From Vibrio algicola (GTDB lineage Bacteria > Pseudomonadota > Gammaproteobacteria > Enterobacterales > Vibrionaceae), in assembly GCF_009601765.2 (NCBI RefSeq), contig NZ_CP045699.1, forward strand, positions 1,860,001 through 1,924,000: a stretch of DNA of 64,000 nt, in the 5' to 3' direction. Below are positions 1 through 10,363 of this stretch, piece after piece; the stretch's first letter is position 1; each line of letters begins with the position of its first letter. The notes beneath the pieces are model-generated. The model saw nothing but the letters and a program-made list of their open reading frames with translations. It did not search any database and had not been told where the DNA came from. The position numbers were made by a program, and so were the translations under genes.

Positions 1-788
1 GATTTAATCTGTTTATGCAAGAAGAATTCCGCTAATGCCAAATCTTCAGGTTGTGTCACTTTGATATTATCCGCACGTCCAGTCACCAATAACGGTGATA
101 GGCCACAAGCCTCGATCGCAGAAGCTTCATCGGTGATCGCAAGGCCTTTGCTTAACCCTGTAGAGAGTGCATTTTTGAGTGACTCTAATGGAAACATTTG
201 CGGCGTTAATGCGTGCCATAGCTGGCTGCGATCGACAGTGTGAGCAATCGTCACTTGCGCCATGCCTTGCTGAGTCGTGGTTAGCTGACTAGTGGCTTGT
301 TGAGTCATAGCTTGTTTCATAGTATCGCGAACTGGTGAAGCTAAGATCCCACCGCATAATGGGGTTGAACTGCCAAGACATGCGTCAATCAACTTAGTGA
401 TATCAAGATGAGTAACACAAGGGCGCGCCGCATCGTGCACCAGCGCCCATGCGTATTGCGAGCCGTGATGCTCACTTAAATATTCCAAGCCTGATAATAC
501 TGAATCAACACGCTCTTGGCCGCCATTAACCCGAACCACATCACTTCGATTTGATAACGATAACTCAGGGAAATATTCATCCCCCTCACTCACCGCAATG
601 ACCACTAAATCAATGTTTGGGTGCGACAATAAGCGCTCAACCGTATGCTCGAGTAATGTTTTACCATGCAATAGTAAATACTGCTTAGGCTGATTGGCTT
701 GCATACGCTTGCCAACCCCTGCCGCCGGAACCACGACTGCAAAAGTCGGTATCGTTTTTTGATGAGCACCAGATGAAGAGTGAGTCAT
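1..788 (-). CDS. ispD: 2-C-methyl-D-erythritol 4-phosphate cytidylyltransferase, partial (3' end off the window)
   Basis: Catalyses CTP-dependent cytidylation of MEP in the non-mevalonate isoprenoid pathway. I translated this from the minus strand: ATG at 788-786, and the frame stays open to base 1, so at least 262 residues are present without a stop. The nucleotide-binding loop PAAGVGKRM lies at about residues 21-29. [27 protein letters not shown] and the C-terminal [14 protein letters not shown] block are all present as in E. coli IspD. An unusual Gln/Thr-rich stretch of roughly 15-20 residues sits between PVRDTMK and IAHTVDR, where E. coli has only a few residues, and the protein is longer than the usual ~235 aa. 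ftsB lies upstream on the same strand, the usual ftsB-ispD arrangement. Confidence 0.93.
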   Translation of the reverse strand, partial: MTHSSSGAHQKTIPTFAVVVPAAGVGKRMQANQPKQYLLLHGKTLLEHTVERLLSHPNIDLVVIAVSEGDEYFPELSLSNRSDVVRVNGGQERVDSVLSGLEYLSEHHGSQYAWALVHDAARPCVTHLDITKLIDACLGSSTPLCGGILASPVRDTMKQAMTQQATSQLTTTQQGMAQVTIAHTVDRSQLWHALTPQMFPLESLKNALSTGLSKGLAITDEASAIEACGLSPLLVTGRADNIKVTQPEDLALAEFFLHKQIK

Positions 789-925
789 AGTTAAGAGATA
801 ACCTAGATGATTAAAAGGTGATAACGGGGACGCATCACAACTTCCCCCTTAAATCTAAATGACAGGATAATAAGCACATTACGCAATACAAAGCATTCGA
901 CTGCCGAGTAAAGTATGAAAGAGGA

Positions 926-1237
926 TCAGCCCGCATCTGAATTAAAAGTCGAGCCATCATCGGTATCATCACCGGTGATACGGTAAAATGTTTCGCCTTT
1001 TTTGATCAAGCCCAATTCGTGCCTGGCACGTTCTTCAATTGCATCAAGCCCTTGACGTAAATCGTCAATCTCAGCAAACATCAAATCGTTACGTTTTTTT
1101 AAACTGGTATTTACTTGCTCTTGCACCGCAATATCAGAATGCACGGCGTTATAATCCACTAAGCCATTTTTACCAAAAAACAAATCATACTGAAGCAAAC
1201 CTAATAAGGCGATTAGCACTAAAGTAAATATGCGCAT
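926..1237 (-). CDS. ftsB: Cell division protein FtsB
   Basis: A bitopic inner-membrane protein of the FtsQLB divisome subcomplex that links early and late division proteins. The 103-residue product has a short cytoplasmic N-terminus and one membrane segment (about residues 4-20, [20 protein letters not shown]). A coiled coil follows (about 28-70) and then the typical FtsB block [18 protein letters not shown]. The acidic C-terminal tail ([15 protein letters not shown]) is presumably unstructured. ispD is downstream with a 137-nt gap, as in other gammaproteobacteria. Size and sequence fit the family, so the call is firm. Confidence 0.93.
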   Translation of the reverse strand: MRIFTLVLIALLGLLQYDLFFGKNGLVDYNAVHSDIAVQEQVNTSLKKRNDLMFAEIDDLRQGLDAIEERARHELGLIKKGETFYRITGDDTDDGSTFNSDAG

Positions 1238-1363
1238 TACTTACTCACAAAAAATTTCAGATCTGGCGCTAATCATACCTTATTCATCTCATTAAGGCAT
1301 TAGTACGCTGCAATCCTCACGACAACAAACTATCAGTCAGGCTGAAACAATGCTTAAAATAGC

Positions 1364-1391
1364 AAAAAGCCTACGCTAAGGTAGGCTTTGG
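1364..1391 (-). terminator. Rho-independent terminator after dnaJ
   Basis: A 9-bp stem, AAAGCCTAC / GTAGGCTTT (1366-1374 with 1381-1389), has a 6-nt loop. Read leftward it runs into a short T tract, so it terminates the dnaK-dnaJ transcript before ftsB. Confidence 0.8.
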
Positions 1392-1428
1392 TTTATTCAA
1401 TCAATAACTCATGTGGTGATCAAAGAGA

Positions 1429-2565
1429 TTAGCCTTTCAAATCATCAAAGAATTTTTTAACCCCATCAAAGAAGCCTTCTGATTTAGGCTTATGCTTTTG
1501 ACTGGCTTCACCACCAAATGAATCTTCTAATTCACGCAGTAATTCTTTTTGACGAGAGCTTAATTTAACCGGAGTTTCGACGACTAACTTACAGATCAAA
1601 TCGCCTACCGCGCCACCTCGAACTGACTTCACGCCTTTACCGCGCATACGGAACATACGTCCGGTTTGCATTTCGGCTGGCACTTTCAATTTAAAGCGAC
1701 CATTTAAGGTTGGTACTTCCACTTCGCCGCCTAATGCCGCTAAAGTAAAGCTAACGGGCACTTCACAATGTAAGTTACTGCCGTCGCGCTCAAAAATATG
1801 GTGCTGACGTAAATGCACTTCAACGTATAAATCACCCGCTGGTGCGCCACGTTCTCCGGCTTCGCCTTCTCCAGTTAAACGAATACGGTCGCCAGTATCA
1901 ACACCGGCTGGGATTTTAACATTAAGCGTTTTGTTCTTTTGCTTGCGACCTTCACCATGACAAGAGTTACAAGGATCTTTAATGATCTTGCCTTTACCAT
2001 GACAGGTTGGACAGGTTTGTTGCACCGCAAAGAAACCTTGGCGCATTTGTACTTGGCCGTGACCATGACAAGTGCCACAGGTTTGTGAACTTGAACCGGC
2101 TTTCGCACCGCTACCATCACACACATCACATTCTGCTAGGGTCGGAATATTAATTTCTTTTTCACAACCACGAACCGCGTCTTCTAAAGACATTTCCATG
2201 TTGTAGCGCAGATCTGAGCCACGTTGCGCGCGTTGACCACCGCCACGACGACCGCCGCCTCCACCGCCAAAGATATCGCCGAACACATCGCCAAACATAT
2301 CTTCAAAACCACCACCGCCGCCGCCACCGCCCATGCCACCTTGTTCAAAGGCAGCATGACCGTATTGGTCGTACGCTTGTTTTTTCTGTGCATCGGTTAA
2401 AATCTCATACGCTTCTTTCACTTCTTTAAACTTTTCAGCTGCATCCGCTTCCTGATTACGGTCAGGGTGGAATTTCATCGCCAGACGTTTGTACGCCTTT
2501 TTGATATCACGTTCGGATGCATCACGGCTGACGCCTAATACTTCATAAAGATCACGTTTTGACAT
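1429..2565 (-). CDS. dnaJ: Co-chaperone DnaJ (Hsp40)
   Basis: Stimulates DnaK ATPase and delivers unfolded substrates. The 378-residue protein has a J-domain (residues about 4-70, HPD at 33-35), a very Gly-rich linker ([17 protein letters not shown]), and four CxxCxGxG-type zinc repeats ([32 protein letters not shown]). The C-terminal substrate-binding region follows. The frame is open 11 codons further upstream, but the start [11 protein letters not shown] at 2565 matches the family and has GGTGA upstream. dnaK precedes it on the same strand with a 272-nt gap containing two hairpins. Type I DnaJ, full length. Confidence 0.97.
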   Translation of the reverse strand: MSKRDLYEVLGVSRDASERDIKKAYKRLAMKFHPDRNQEADAAEKFKEVKEAYEILTDAQKKQAYDQYGHAAFEQGGMGGGGGGGGFEDMFGDVFGDIFGGGGGGRRGGGQRAQRGSDLRYNMEMSLEDAVRGCEKEINIPTLAECDVCDGSGAKAGSSSQTCGTCHGHGQVQMRQGFFAVQQTCPTCHGKGKIIKDPCNSCHGEGRKQKNKTLNVKIPAGVDTGDRIRLTGEGEAGERGAPAGDLYVEVHLRQHHIFERDGSNLHCEVPVSFTLAALGGEVEVPTLNGRFKLKVPAEMQTGRMFRMRGKGVKSVRGGAVGDLICKLVVETPVKLSSRQKELLRELEDSFGGEASQKHKPKSEGFFDGVKKFFDDLKG

Positions 2566-2742
2566 GCTTGATTCACCAATTTTATTCTTTAAAGCCAATG
2601 CTGCTAATGACCACTGACCATGTATTAACTTATGTATGTATCTATCTGGATAAAAGCCATTATACCAATCGACACTTTTATCAAGAGAGACAATTTTAGA
2701 TCCACAGTTTCAATTTTAATACGGTTATTTTTATCGAAAAGT

Positions 2743-2812
2743 GCGGGCGAGAGAGAAACCTCTAACGCCCGCAGCTTATTCTGATATGAGTGAGCGATGA
2801 AGATCGCTCACT
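2743..2812 (-). other. Two hairpins in the dnaK-dnaJ intergenic region
   Basis: The first hairpin met by a transcript leaving dnaK is a perfect 10-bp stem, AGTGAGCGAT / ATCGCTCACT (2789-2798 with 2803-2812), with a 4-nt loop. The second is GCGGGCG / CGCCCGC (2743-2749 with 2766-2772). Neither is followed by a convincing T tract in the leftward direction. They look more like attenuating or mRNA-stabilising structures that set the dnaK:dnaJ ratio than full terminators. That role is inference. Confidence 0.5.
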
Positions 2813-2837
2813 TTCAGACTCGACTTAATCCAATGGA

Positions 2838-4739
2838 TTATTTTTTGTCTTCGTCTTTTACTTCTTCAAACTCAGCATCCACTACGTCGTCTTCAGGTTG
2901 AGCTTGCTCACCTTCTGCGCCTTGAGTTTGTTGTTGAGCCATTTCCATTAGTTTTTGCGCAGCCGCTGCTAACGCTTGAACTTTTTCATCGATAGCCGCT
3001 TTGTCGTCACCAGACTTAACACGCTCTAGCTCGCCAATCGCTTTTTCGATGTTGGTTTTGTCTTCTTCTGGAAGCTTGTCGCCAGCTTCTTCCATTTGCT
3101 TACGAGTACCGTGGATCATTTGATCCGCTTGGTTACGCGTCGTCACTAACTCTTCGAATTTTTTATCTTCTTCTTTGTTAGCTTCAGCTTCTTGAACCAT
3201 TTTTTCGATTTCTTCGTCGCTTAGGCCACCAGAAGCTTGGATAGTGATTTTTTGCTCTTTACCGGTCGCTTTATCTTTAGCCGACACGTTCAAGATACCA
3301 TCCGCATCCAAGTCGAATGTTACTTCGATTTGAGGCATGCCGCGTGGTGCTGCATTGATGCCTTCTAGGTTAAATTGACCTAGAGATTTGTTGTAAGTCG
3401 CTTGCTTACGCTCACCTTGTAATACGTGAATCGTTACCGCGCTTTGGTTGTCTTCTGCCGTTGAGAATACTTGATTCGCTTTAGTAGGAATCGTAGTGTT
3501 TTTCTCAATCAGTTTTGTCATTACGCCGCCCATCGTTTCGATACCGAAAGATAGAGGAGTAACGTCTAGTAGAAGAACGTCTTTTACGTCACCAGCAAGA
3601 ACACCACCTTGAACAGCTGCGCCTACGGCAACGGCTTCATCAGGGTTAACGTCTTTACGTGGTTCTTTACCAAAGAATTCAGTTACTTTAGCTTGAACCA
3701 TTGGCATACGTGTTTGACCACCAACCAAGATAACATCTGTGATATCGCCAACGCTTAGGTCTGCATCTGCTAGAGCAACTTTAAGCGGCTCAAGAGAACG
3801 TTGAACTAGGTCTTCAACTAGAGATTCTAGTTTGGCACGTGTCACTTTAACGTTCATGTGCTTAGGACCCGTCGCATCTGCAGTAACGTATGGAAGGTTT
3901 ACGTCAGTTTGTTGAGCTGAAGAAAGTTCGATCTTCGCTTTTTCTGCTGCTTCTTTCACACGTTGCATTGCAAGAGGATCTTTTGTCAGATCGATGCCTT
4001 GCTCGTTTTTGAATTCTGATACTAAGTAGTTAATTAGACGTGTATCGAAATCTTCGCCACCTAGGTGAGTGTCACCATTGGTAGAAAGTACTTCGAAAGT
4101 TTTCTCGCCTTCAACTTCATCAATTTCGATGATAGAGATATCAAATGTACCACCACCAAGGTCGTAAACTGCGATAGTGCGGTCGCCGCCTTTTTTATCA
4201 AGACCGTAAGCAAGTGCTGCAGCTGTTGGTTCGTTGATAATACGTTTAACTTCTAGACCTGCGATACGGCCAGCATCTTTGGTTGCTTGACGTTGTGCAT
4301 CGTTGAAGTAAGCAGGAACAGTGATTACTGCTGCAGTTACTTCTTCACCAAGGAAATCCTCAGCCGTCTTTTTCATTTTCTTCAAGATTTCAGCCGATAC
4401 TTGAGGAGCAGCCATTTGTTGGCCTTTCGCTTCTACCCATGCATCACCGTTATCTGCTTTTACAATTTTGTAAGGCATGATTTCGATATCACGTTGAACT
4501 TCTTCGTCTTCAAAACGACGACCGATCAAACGTTTGATAGCAAACAATGTATTTTCTGGGTTAGTGACTGCTTGGCGTTTTGCAGGTTGACCTACTAAGA
4601 TTTCGCCGTCGGTGTAAGCCACTACCGATGCTGTTGTGCGTTCGCCTTCAGCATTTTCAATTACACGTGGTTTGTCGCCGTCTAATACCGCAACACATGA
4701 GTTAGTTGTACCTAAATCAATACCAATGATTCTACCCAT
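2838..4739 (-). CDS. dnaK: Chaperone protein DnaK (Hsp70)
   Basis: ATP-driven folding chaperone that works with DnaJ and GrpE. The 633-residue product opens with the Hsp70 signature [15 protein letters not shown]. It has the ATPase-domain motifs ([24 protein letters not shown]), the linker [16 protein letters not shown], the substrate-binding domain, and an acidic tail ending EEVKDEDKK. Although the frame is open five codons upstream, GGAGA sits correctly for the ATG at 4739, which is also the family start. grpE lies upstream on the same strand but is separated by its own terminator. dnaK has its own heat-shock promoter, and dnaJ follows. Confidence 0.98.
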   Translation of the reverse strand: MGRIIGIDLGTTNSCVAVLDGDKPRVIENAEGERTTASVVAYTDGEILVGQPAKRQAVTNPENTLFAIKRLIGRRFEDEEVQRDIEIMPYKIVKADNGDAWVEAKGQQMAAPQVSAEILKKMKKTAEDFLGEEVTAAVITVPAYFNDAQRQATKDAGRIAGLEVKRIINEPTAAALAYGLDKKGGDRTIAVYDLGGGTFDISIIEIDEVEGEKTFEVLSTNGDTHLGGEDFDTRLINYLVSEFKNEQGIDLTKDPLAMQRVKEAAEKAKIELSSAQQTDVNLPYVTADATGPKHMNVKVTRAKLESLVEDLVQRSLEPLKVALADADLSVGDITDVILVGGQTRMPMVQAKVTEFFGKEPRKDVNPDEAVAVGAAVQGGVLAGDVKDVLLLDVTPLSFGIETMGGVMTKLIEKNTTIPTKANQVFSTAEDNQSAVTIHVLQGERKQATYNKSLGQFNLEGINAAPRGMPQIEVTFDLDADGILNVSAKDKATGKEQKITIQASGGLSDEEIEKMVQEAEANKEEDKKFEELVTTRNQADQMIHGTRKQMEEAGDKLPEEDKTNIEKAIGELERVKSGDDKAAIDEKVQALAAAAQKLMEMAQQQTQGAEGEQAQPEDDVVDAEFEEVKDEDKK

Positions 4740-4802
4740 TAGAACATTCTCCAAACAATTCAGTTAATCAGTTATGCTGTACCCAGCTTTTTCATACAAA
4801 AG

Positions 4803-4830
4803 AGATGGGGGCTCAGATTTGGATTTCAAC
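4803..4830 (-). promoter_or_regulatory. Sigma-32 (heat-shock) promoter of dnaK
   Basis: Read leftward the sequence gives GTTGAAA (4830-4824), a 13-nt spacer, then CCCCATCT (4810-4803). This matches the RpoH consensus CTTGAAA-N13-14-CCCCATNT almost perfectly. It lies about 63 nt upstream of the dnaK ATG, as expected. Confidence 0.85.
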
Positions 4831-4960
4831 CCTATCTGTAAATTAGTTTGATGCCTTTATTTAAACAAACATCTTGGCATGTATATATTCAAGTCACTTA
4901 AAGATGCCCTTTGCAGTGAATATAGATAAGGGCTGCAAAATTCATTTCAAGGGACGAGAT

Positions 4961-4994
4961 AAAAAAATGTCGAGAATTTTACATTCTCGACATT
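4961..4994 (-). terminator. Rho-independent terminator after grpE
   Basis: A 12-bp perfect stem, AATGTCGAGAAT / ATTCTCGACATT (4966-4977 with 4983-4994), has a 5-nt loop. Leftward it is followed by a run of seven T. It ends the grpE transcript before the dnaK promoter. Confidence 0.88.
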
Positions 4995-5021
4995 AAAAAG
5001 CTTAAATGGATCGGCTTAAAG

Positions 5022-5633
5022 TTATTTCGCCACCATCACCATCGCAGGACGGATCACACGACCATTTAATTGATAGCCTTTTTGCAAGACGATCATCACG
5101 GTATTTGATTCGTGATCTGGGCTTTCTTGCATGCCAATCGCCTGATGCAGTTCAGGGTTAAACGCTTCACCTTCAGGATTAATAACGTCTAGACCAAATT
5201 TTGATACGGTATCAACAAATGATTTATGTGTCATTTCAACCCCTTCAAGGATTGCTTTAACCGCTTCATCTTCAGGATTTGCCGCTTGTACTGCGCGCTC
5301 TAGGTTGTCGATCACAGGTAGCAGCTCTTCAGCAAATTTGTTCAGGGCATATTTACGCGCTTTATCAATTTCCTGCTCGCTACGACGACGCATGTTTTCA
5401 ACTTCTGCTTTGGCGCGAAGCACTGAATCTTGTTGTTCTTTAACTTGAACTTGGCTTGCCACTAAGGCCGCTTCTAGTTCTGCCACTAGTGATCCTTCTG
5501 TTTCAACGTTATCCCAATCGATATCGCCTTCACCGCCAATCGTTTCCATTTCTTCATTATCAAGCAATTCTTCTGCTTGTACTTCTTCCGCTTTCAACTC
5601 TTCTTCGTGTGGCGTATTTTGTTTATCAGTCAT
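5022..5633 (-). CDS. grpE: Nucleotide exchange factor GrpE
   Basis: Releases ADP from DnaK during the chaperone cycle. The 203-residue protein has an acidic, presumably disordered N-terminus (about 1-50) and a long helical coiled-coil dimerisation region containing [16 protein letters not shown]. It ends with the beta-domain signature ([18 protein letters not shown]). It starts at ATG 5633 with nadK divergent upstream. A heat-shock promoter lies about 90 nt upstream, so it is co-induced with dnaKJ but transcribed separately. Confidence 0.96.
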   Translation of the reverse strand: MTDKQNTPHEEELKAEEVQAEELLDNEEMETIGGEGDIDWDNVETEGSLVAELEAALVASQVQVKEQQDSVLRAKAEVENMRRRSEQEIDKARKYALNKFAEELLPVIDNLERAVQAANPEDEAVKAILEGVEMTHKSFVDTVSKFGLDVINPEGEAFNPELHQAIGMQESPDHESNTVMIVLQKGYQLNGRVIRPAMVMVAK

Positions 5634-5721
5634 GACATCTCCAAGAAATTAATCAGCACTATGCGTTTGAGCAAACTTTAATACCCAAAAACACTCGCAT
5701 AGTCGTTCCACTTGCCTTTAT

Positions 5722-5749
5722 TATGGGGACGAAGATTTTTGATTCAAGC
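5722..5749 (-). promoter_or_regulatory. Sigma-32 (heat-shock) promoter of grpE
   Basis: Leftward: CTTGAAT (5749-5743), a 13-nt spacer, CCCCATAA (5729-5722). This is one mismatch in each half from the RpoH consensus, with the same spacing as the dnaK promoter in this window. It lies in the grpE/nadK divergent region. Confidence 0.8.
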
Positions 5750-5787
5750 GCAAAATACGAATCCTTAACGAAAGAGCAGAAGATATT

Positions 5788-6672
5788 ATGCAAAAGCCGT
5801 TTAACGTGATCGCCATTATTGGTAAGCCCCGCAACCATAAAGCGGTACAGACACATAAAGAATTGTATTTTTGGTTAGTCGAACAAGGCTATCAAGTTTT
5901 AGTTGATGATCGCTTGATCGACATATTAGATGACCTGCCAAAAGAAGGCTTTACCAGCTTATTAAAGATTGGAGAACTGGCCGATTTAGCTATTGTGGTT
6001 GGCGGTGATGGCAACATGTTGGGCGCGGCGCGAATTCTCTCTCGCTTTGATATTTCTGTGATTGGCGTAAACCGTGGCAGCTTAGGATTTTTAACCGATC
6101 TCAACCCTGAAGATTTTCGTAACTGTTTGTTAAAAGTCTTACAAGGACACTATTTAGTTGAAGACCGTTTCTTGCTTGAATCTGAAGTGCATCGTCACGG
6201 ACACGTAAAAAGCCATAACTCAGCCTTAAATGAAGTGGTGCTGCATCCTGGCAAAGTGGCACACATGATTGAGTTTGAAGTCTATATTGATGACAGATTT
6301 GCTTTTTCTCAACGCGCTGATGGGCTGATTGTTTCAACCCCAACCGGCTCAACCGCTTATTCCTTGTCGGGCGGTGGCCCTATTTTATCGCCAAGTTTAA
6401 ATGCGATCTCGTTGGTGCCGATGTTCCCCCATACTCTTTCAAGCCGCCCACTCGTGGTGGATGGCGACCGCACAATTAAATTATTAGTCTCGCCAGATAA
6501 TCGCGGCACCCAAGAAGTGAGTTGTGATGGTCAAATTTCTCTACCTGTATCGCCTGGCGATGAGATCCAAATATTTAAAAGCCCAAGTAGCTTAAAACTG
6601 ATCCACCCTGAAGATTACAGCTATTATCATGTATTGCGTAAAAAACTCGGTTGGTCGAGCAAGCTATTTTAA
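5788..6672 (+). CDS. nadK: NAD kinase
   Basis: Phosphorylates NAD to NADP with ATP or polyphosphate; cytosolic. The 294-residue protein is the family's usual length. It carries the catalytic GGDGNML motif (residues 72-78, general-base Asp in GGD), [10 protein letters not shown], the conserved LNEVVLH block, and the glycine-rich [17 protein letters not shown] loop. The gene is divergent from grpE and convergent with recN, the conserved grpE-nadK-recN-bamE neighbourhood. Start at ATG 5788 agrees with homologues ([14 protein letters not shown]). Confidence 0.96.
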   Translation: MQKPFNVIAIIGKPRNHKAVQTHKELYFWLVEQGYQVLVDDRLIDILDDLPKEGFTSLLKIGELADLAIVVGGDGNMLGAARILSRFDISVIGVNRGSLGFLTDLNPEDFRNCLLKVLQGHYLVEDRFLLESEVHRHGHVKSHNSALNEVVLHPGKVAHMIEFEVYIDDRFAFSQRADGLIVSTPTGSTAYSLSGGGPILSPSLNAISLVPMFPHTLSSRPLVVDGDRTIKLLVSPDNRGTQEVSCDGQISLPVSPGDEIQIFKSPSSLKLIHPEDYSYYHVLRKKLGWSSKLF

Positions 6673-6782
6673 CTCACGCGTTCAAACTGTTTTAACTCAC
6701 GGGTTTAAGAGACGAAGACGCCTAGCTCGAAATGCTTGGTGCGAAAATGCTTGGCGCGAAAACTCTAAACAGATAAAAAACA

Positions 6783-6833
6783 ATTGGGCATCTTGTAGCT
6801 TGAAAATCACCGGTAGCAAGCAAGATGCCACAA
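6783..6833. terminator. Bidirectional terminator between nadK and recN; surrounding gap otherwise non-coding
   Basis: A long hairpin pairs GGCATCTTG (6787-6795) with CAAGATGCC (6821-6829), extended inward by GCTTG/CAAGC and outward by ATTG/CAAT. The leftward side ends in TGTTTTTTATC (strong for recN) and the rightward side in a T-rich stretch (for nadK). The rest of 6673-6924 holds only short imperfect direct repeats (TTTTAACTCACG twice; GCTTGG-GCGAAAA twice). I see no convincing gene there. Confidence 0.75.
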
Positions 6834-6924
6834 TTTATTTTACGCTTTAAATCACCAACTCAATAGCAACTCACCAGCAATTCAATTGTATTTCCTTAGC
6901 TAGGTTCTCGACATAAGCTGCCAG

Positions 6925-8589
6925 CTAAGCCGCCACCAATAATTCTTTGGCGTTAGCTCGGGTTGAATCAGTGATCTGACTACCACCCAGTAAACGCGCC
7001 AGTTCATCGACTCTCTGGCTATTATCTAAAAAGTGCATGCGGGTTTCAGTTTTGCCAGCTTTGGCTTGTTTTGATACAAACAGCTGCTGATGCCCTGAAC
7101 CTGCCACTTGCGGTAAGTGAGTCACACACAGAACTTGGGTTGATTCGCCTAATTGGCGCAACATTTTTCCGACCACACTGGCGGTTGGCCCACTGATCCC
7201 AACATCCACTTCATCAAAAATTAAGCTTGGGGTTTGCACTTTTTGCGCCGTGATCACTTGGATTGCCAGCGATATACGTGATAACTCACCACCGGATGCC
7301 ACTTTAGCGATCGCTTGCAACGGCTGCCCTGGATTGGCGGAGACTAAAAAGTTAATACTGTCGATGCCCAGTGGCGCCGCATGTTTGGCTTCGCTATTAA
7401 TATCAATGCAGAACTGGGCTTTTTCCATACTTAATTCATGCATGCTTTGAGTGATCAGCTTATTGAGTTCTTTGGCATAACGTTTGCGACTCTTGCTCAA
7501 TTTTTCCGCCGCTTGCAGAAAGGCTTGATACTTTTCTTCTACTTCATGTTCGAGTTGTTCGAATTTTTCATCGGAACAATCTAACGCTTCGATTTGCGCT
7601 TTAATATTTTGATGGTGTTGATACAACTCATCGGCAGACACATTATGTTTGCGCGCGGTACTCATCACTTTACTAAACCGCTGTTCGACTTCAGCAATAC
7701 GAGCCGGATCAACATCGATACCATCGGCATAAGAGCGTAATTCTAAATGGGTTTCTTCTAATTGAATCATGGCGTCCGATAGCATACTTGGCAGGTGAGC
7801 CAATTTAGGATCCAGCGTCACTAACTCTGCCAGTGCATGGCTTACCGAATTAAGCAAAGCTAACGCATTAACATCATCGCCGTCATAAAGCTCATTCAGT
7901 GCTTGCTGGCAAGTTAAAGCTATTTCGCCACTACTGGATAACAGCTTATGCTCTTGCTCAAGTTCAGTGAATTCACCTTCATTTAATGCCAGTTCATCGA
8001 GCTCTTTTACTTGATATTCAAGCAACTGCTTTTGCGCTAGATTATCTTGGCTATTAGTGCGTAAGGTTTTCAATTGATTTTGCTTTTGACGCCAATCTGA
8101 ATACCTTTTTTTACTGGTTTCAATTAGGCGTTGATGCCCAGCATATTGATCAAGCAAAGTCAGTTGGTATTCTTGCTTCATTAATTGGTGATGCGCATGT
8201 TGCCCATGAATATTCACTAAGGTTTGCCCCAGTGATTTCAATTGCGACAATGGCACCGGATTACCGTTAATAAAAGCACGCGAACGCCCTTCTTTGGTGA
8301 TAATACGGCGAATAATGCACTCACCACCATCCAGCAATTCGTTATCTTCTAACCAGCGAGTTGCGTTAATGTTGTTATCCAACACAAACGAAGCACTAAC
8401 GTCAGTTTTCTCTTCACCAGGACGTACCATATTGCTATCGGCTCGCCCACCTAAACAAAGTCCGAGCGCATCAATTGCAATCGATTTACCCGCCCCCGTT
8501 TCACCGGTAATGGTTGTCATTCCTTTGAAAAGCTCTAGCTGCAAAGACTTAACAATCGCAAAATTATTAACACTTAAATGAGAGAGCAT
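6925..8589 (-). CDS. recN: DNA repair protein RecN
   Basis: An SMC-like ATPase acting in recombinational double-strand-break repair. The 554-residue protein has Walker A GETGAGKS (residues 29-36), a central coiled-coil region (about 150-370), the ABC signature ([14 protein letters not shown]) and Walker B ([13 protein letters not shown]). It ends with the H-loop region [12 protein letters not shown]. Start is at ATG 8589. Two LexA boxes sit just upstream, so it should be strongly SOS-induced. nadK is convergent downstream and bamE divergent upstream. Confidence 0.97.
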   Translation of the reverse strand: MLSHLSVNNFAIVKSLQLELFKGMTTITGETGAGKSIAIDALGLCLGGRADSNMVRPGEEKTDVSASFVLDNNINATRWLEDNELLDGGECIIRRIITKEGRSRAFINGNPVPLSQLKSLGQTLVNIHGQHAHHQLMKQEYQLTLLDQYAGHQRLIETSKKRYSDWRQKQNQLKTLRTNSQDNLAQKQLLEYQVKELDELALNEGEFTELEQEHKLLSSSGEIALTCQQALNELYDGDDVNALALLNSVSHALAELVTLDPKLAHLPSMLSDAMIQLEETHLELRSYADGIDVDPARIAEVEQRFSKVMSTARKHNVSADELYQHHQNIKAQIEALDCSDEKFEQLEHEVEEKYQAFLQAAEKLSKSRKRYAKELNKLITQSMHELSMEKAQFCIDINSEAKHAAPLGIDSINFLVSANPGQPLQAIAKVASGGELSRISLAIQVITAQKVQTPSLIFDEVDVGISGPTASVVGKMLRQLGESTQVLCVTHLPQVAGSGHQQLFVSKQAKAGKTETRMHFLDNSQRVDELARLLGGSQITDSTRANAKELLVAA

Positions 8590-8619
8590 AAAACCACCTT
8601 AAAAAGATCCAAAAAATCA

Positions 8620-8657
8620 CTGTATGTCCAAACAGTATATACTGGCTTTTTATACAG
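8620..8657 (-). promoter_or_regulatory. Two LexA (SOS) boxes upstream of recN
   Basis: Two 16-bp sites each fit CTG-N10-CAG: CTGTATGTCCAAACAG at 8620-8635 and (minus strand) CTGTATAAAAAGCCAG at 8657-8642. They are six bases apart and 30-70 nt upstream of the recN start. Paired boxes are also known for recN in other gammaproteobacteria. Confidence 0.8.
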
Positions 8658-8933
8658 TAAAGTTTTTTATGCAACTTTTTTAACCGATTCGAGCGATGGT
8701 TTCAATTTGTTGTCTCAGCTTAAGGTTTGGATTTAGGCTGGTCCGTTTCTGCCTAAAACGCATGATAGGCGTCAATCAACTTTTCATTTTTCGGGCTTTT
8801 TATTGTTTTTCTGCAACCAAACTCTAAAAATGTGGTCTTATTTTCATCTTTCGAACAAGAGTGCTTTTACTTATGGGCTGCGCTTGTTTATCATCAGGGC
8901 AGTTATTTACCCTCAAACACAAAGAAAGCCACT

Positions 8934-9299
8934 ATGCATTTTAAAAAGTGGATAATGATTATCCCTTTAGTTTCTACCCTTTTACTCTCTGGCTGTAGCG
9001 TTCTAGAACGTTTCGTCTATCGAATTGATATCGCCCAAGGTAACTACGTTGAACAACCGGATGTTGATAAACTTCGTATTGGCATGACCAAAGAACAAGT
9101 TCGTTTTGTTATGGGTTCACCTATGCTTATTCAAAATGGTTACCCTGATACTTGGTATTACATTTATAACTTTACTCATGGTCACGATGACACAGTACAA
9201 AAAGACTTTCAGGTAACGTTCGATGAAATGTCACAAACGCTCACCAAGGCGTCTGGAGATTTCAAGCTTAGCCCTGATTTCAATACGCCTCTTCAATAA
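8934..9299 (+). CDS. bamE: Outer membrane assembly lipoprotein BamE (SmpA)
   Basis: An accessory lipoprotein of the BAM complex that inserts beta-barrel proteins in the outer membrane. The 121-residue product has a lipoprotein signal peptide with lipobox LLSGC (acylated Cys21). The SmpA/OmlA fold follows: [28 protein letters not shown] and DTWYYIYNF. The frame is open 34 codons upstream, but only the ATG at 8934 places the signal peptide at the N-terminus. It is divergent from recN and convergent with rnfH. Confidence 0.95.
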   Translation: MHFKKWIMIIPLVSTLLLSGCSVLERFVYRIDIAQGNYVEQPDVDKLRIGMTKEQVRFVMGSPMLIQNGYPDTWYYIYNFTHGHDDTVQKDFQVTFDEMSQTLTKASGDFKLSPDFNTPLQ

Positions 9300-9333
9300 C
9301 AGCGCTGCCATAAGCAGAGGTTGGTTATTTCGA

Positions 9334-9374
9334 TAAAAAAATCCCCACTCGCATTTTTGCGGTGGGGATTTTTA
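9334..9374. terminator. Bidirectional terminator between bamE and rnfH
   Basis: The stem AATCCCCAC / GTGGGGATT (9340-9348 with 9362-9370) is capped by an inner CGCA/TGCG pair and flanked by A and T runs on both sides. It serves both convergent genes. Confidence 0.85.
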
Positions 9375-9408
9375 TATTGAGTAAAGCGATCAGCCACTCT
9401 ATGAAGAG

Positions 9409-9723
9409 TTAATTCGACTTGGTTTTTGCTTGCGCCGCTCGTTTACGACGAATTTCTTTCGGATCGGCAAGTAATGGGCGATAAATCTCAATCCTGTCTT
9501 TATCTCGAACGGTGGCATCGAGTTTTATATTGCGACTAAACACACCAACTTTATTCACATTTAAATCGATCTCGGGATACGCGACCAACACTCCCGATTG
9601 CTCGATGATCTCTTGCACCGTCATATCACTTGCAATAGCCAGTTGAAAAACCTGTTGCTCGTGCGACAAAGCGTACACCACCTCGACATGGATCAATTCA
9701 TCATTTGTATTTTGTTCTGTCAT
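9409..9723 (-). CDS. rnfH: RnfH family protein (UPF0125, RatB)
   Basis: A small ubiquitin-like-fold protein of the RnfH/RatB family, encoded with ratA in many gammaproteobacteria; its function is not established. The 104-residue product carries the family blocks VEVVYALSHEQQVFQL, VGVFSRNIKLDATVRDKDRIEIYRPL and a basic C-terminal tail (KEIRRKRAAQAKTK). It lies 88 nt downstream of ratA on the same strand, so the two are probably co-transcribed. Confidence 0.9.
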   Translation of the reverse strand: MTEQNTNDELIHVEVVYALSHEQQVFQLAIASDMTVQEIIEQSGVLVAYPEIDLNVNKVGVFSRNIKLDATVRDKDRIEIYRPLLADPKEIRRKRAAQAKTKSN

Positions 9724-9811
9724 ATTTTTACTCTTCTTACGTATAACCGATCTTGCACATAACCGATCTTACACCTAACGAATAGTGAGACCTATTTCTT
9801 ACTCAGGCAAA

Positions 9812-10249
9812 TTATGGATTGGTATACACTTGTTTTGCTCTTTGGGTAAACGAATTCACCATATTATTAGTCAAATCTTTAAATACTTTACCAAATGCCA
9901 TCTCGATTAACTTACTGGTAAATTCAAAATCCAATTGAAACTCAATCTTACAAGCAAATTCATCCAGCGGAATAAAATTCCAACGCCCAGTTAAACTCTT
10001 AAATGGACCATCCACCAACTGCAATTCAATCACACGGCCAGGGATCATTACATTGGCAGTGGTAAAAGTTTTTTTGATCCCCGCTTTGGCCACATCTACC
10101 GAGGCAATTAATGCAGTATCGCTAGATTCTATCAGTTTCGATCCTGAACAACCGGGAAGAAACTCAGGATAACTTTCTACATCATTGACCAAAAAGAACA
10201 TTTGTTCAGCACTAAACGAAACCAAAGCTGAACGATTAACGTGAGGCAT
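9812..10249 (-). CDS. ratA: RatA, START/Coq10-like SRPBCC protein
   Basis: A START-fold protein of the RatA/Coq10 family. In E. coli RatA is described as a toxin blocking 70S association, while the family is also linked to ubiquinone function. The 145-residue product begins MPHVNRSALVSFSAEQMFFLVNDVESYPEFLPGC in the characteristic way and keeps FEFTSKLIEMAFGKVF near the end. The frame is open far upstream, but ATG 10249 is the family start, and the upstream extension would run into smpB. It is divergent from smpB and followed by rnfH, the conserved smpB/ratA/rnfH cluster. Confidence 0.93.
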   Translation of the reverse strand: MPHVNRSALVSFSAEQMFFLVNDVESYPEFLPGCSGSKLIESSDTALIASVDVAKAGIKKTFTTANVMIPGRVIELQLVDGPFKSLTGRWNFIPLDEFACKIEFQLDFEFTSKLIEMAFGKVFKDLTNNMVNSFTQRAKQVYTNP

Positions 10250-10363
10250 AATACTTCCTAATATGACGCAGTGAGCAGATTTATAAAAATAAACATAAAT
10301 ATTAACAGGAAAGCGCACAAAATGGTTCGCCAAAATTAATGCAATCCGTATAATGTCGGGATT

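Noticed and set aside
1875..2393. Cys/Met- and Val/Ala-rich frames inside dnaJ
   Set aside because: Shadow frames produced by the zinc-finger and glycine-rich repeats of dnaJ.
6629..6850. 73-codon frame after nadK
   Set aside because: Starts inside nadK, consists of short direct repeats and the bidirectional terminator; no protein-like features.
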